Shown here: piece by piece, positions 63,728 through 64,000 of the stretch
Layout: every line of letters begins with the position of its first letter
Numbering within the stretch: the stretch's first letter is position 1
Assembly (NCBI GenBank): GCA_035222895.1
Contig: JAVYIG010007504.1
Coordinates: forward strand, 1-64,000
DNA length: 64,000 nucleotides
DNA from: Strongylocentrotus droebachiensis
Lineage: Eukaryota > Echinodermata > Echinoidea > Camarodonta > Strongylocentrotidae
Direction: 5' to 3'
Translations under genes and position numbers: made by a program
The notes under the pieces: model-generated
Database searches by the model: none
What the model saw: only the letters and a program-made list of their open reading frames with translations
What the model was told of the DNA's origin: nothing

Positions 63728-64000
63728 GTAACGGGATGTTTAAGAATGGTTGTCAAAGACATAGTAATTTAAGAATACAGGGGGATTGATAACCCCTTGA
63801 AATTTATCAGCAATGTCTGTCACTTGGAGATCATAGCCTGTTCAGTTTTACATCCCCCTCCATCATTATTGGATTAATATTCTATAGCTTTGTTTGAAAG
63901 TTTGTTTTTTAAAATCACAAATACAGTCATTTTCTTTCATTTTTAGATTGAAGATAATTTGTAACTCACATTATATGCGTAAAAATATGTGCGTGTGTAT
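63728..64000 (+). other. ARMC7 intron 3 (continues past window)
   Basis: No further exon seen before the window ends. Confidence 0.5.

Overview
This window is nuclear DNA from an animal. It is AT-rich, has long introns with GT..AG junctions, and is full of small inverted-repeat transposons, SINEs and microsatellites. The gene content and the repeat style suggest a marine deuterostome, most likely a sea urchin or another echinoderm. That assignment is inference, because no species marker is present. Homopolymer C/G/A runs are frequent and their lengths should not be trusted.

Layout. 1-6.4 kb: a 2.3-kb dispersed repeat that abuts L1/Tx1-like LINE fragments. 6.6-7.8 kb (minus): an intact single-exon heparan-sulfate 3-O-sulfotransferase-like gene. 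8.3-14.8 kb: tandem hairpins, a ~1.1-kb tandem array and nested transposons. 15.8-19.3 kb: a 1-kb palindromic TA-flanked element and a mosaic of short duplications with a GC-rich island. 20.4-22.7 kb: second copy of the 2.3-kb repeat. 23.3-32.1 kb (plus): the last seven coding exons of a TTC39A/B-type TPR protein; earlier exons were not found. 32.1-43.9 kb: AT-rich intergenic or 3'UTR sequence with several MITEs. 43.9-61.1 kb (minus): a complete 14-exon AMPK catalytic alpha subunit gene, whose 1,614-nt coding sequence stays in frame through every junction (537 aa). 61.6 kb to the end (plus): the first three coding exons of ARMC7, head-to-head with AMPK alpha across 486 bp that probably holds a shared promoter.

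Points most worth a second look: (1) a 232-bp MITE whose interior is vertebrate-type telomere repeat, with an 8-bp target duplication and a matching empty site in the sister repeat 20 kb away; (2) a foldback element carrying histone-mRNA-type 3' processing signals (6-bp stem, TTTC loop, CAAGAAAGA) on its minus strand; (3) a minisatellite upstream of AMPK exon 13 whose unit contains that exon's splice acceptor and first ~20 codons, giving six decoy exon starts; (4) a CACTA-ended, almost wholly palindromic element splitting a LINE ORF1; (5) an array of five related hairpins. The host genes look ordinary; the novelty is mostly in the mobile DNA around and inside them.
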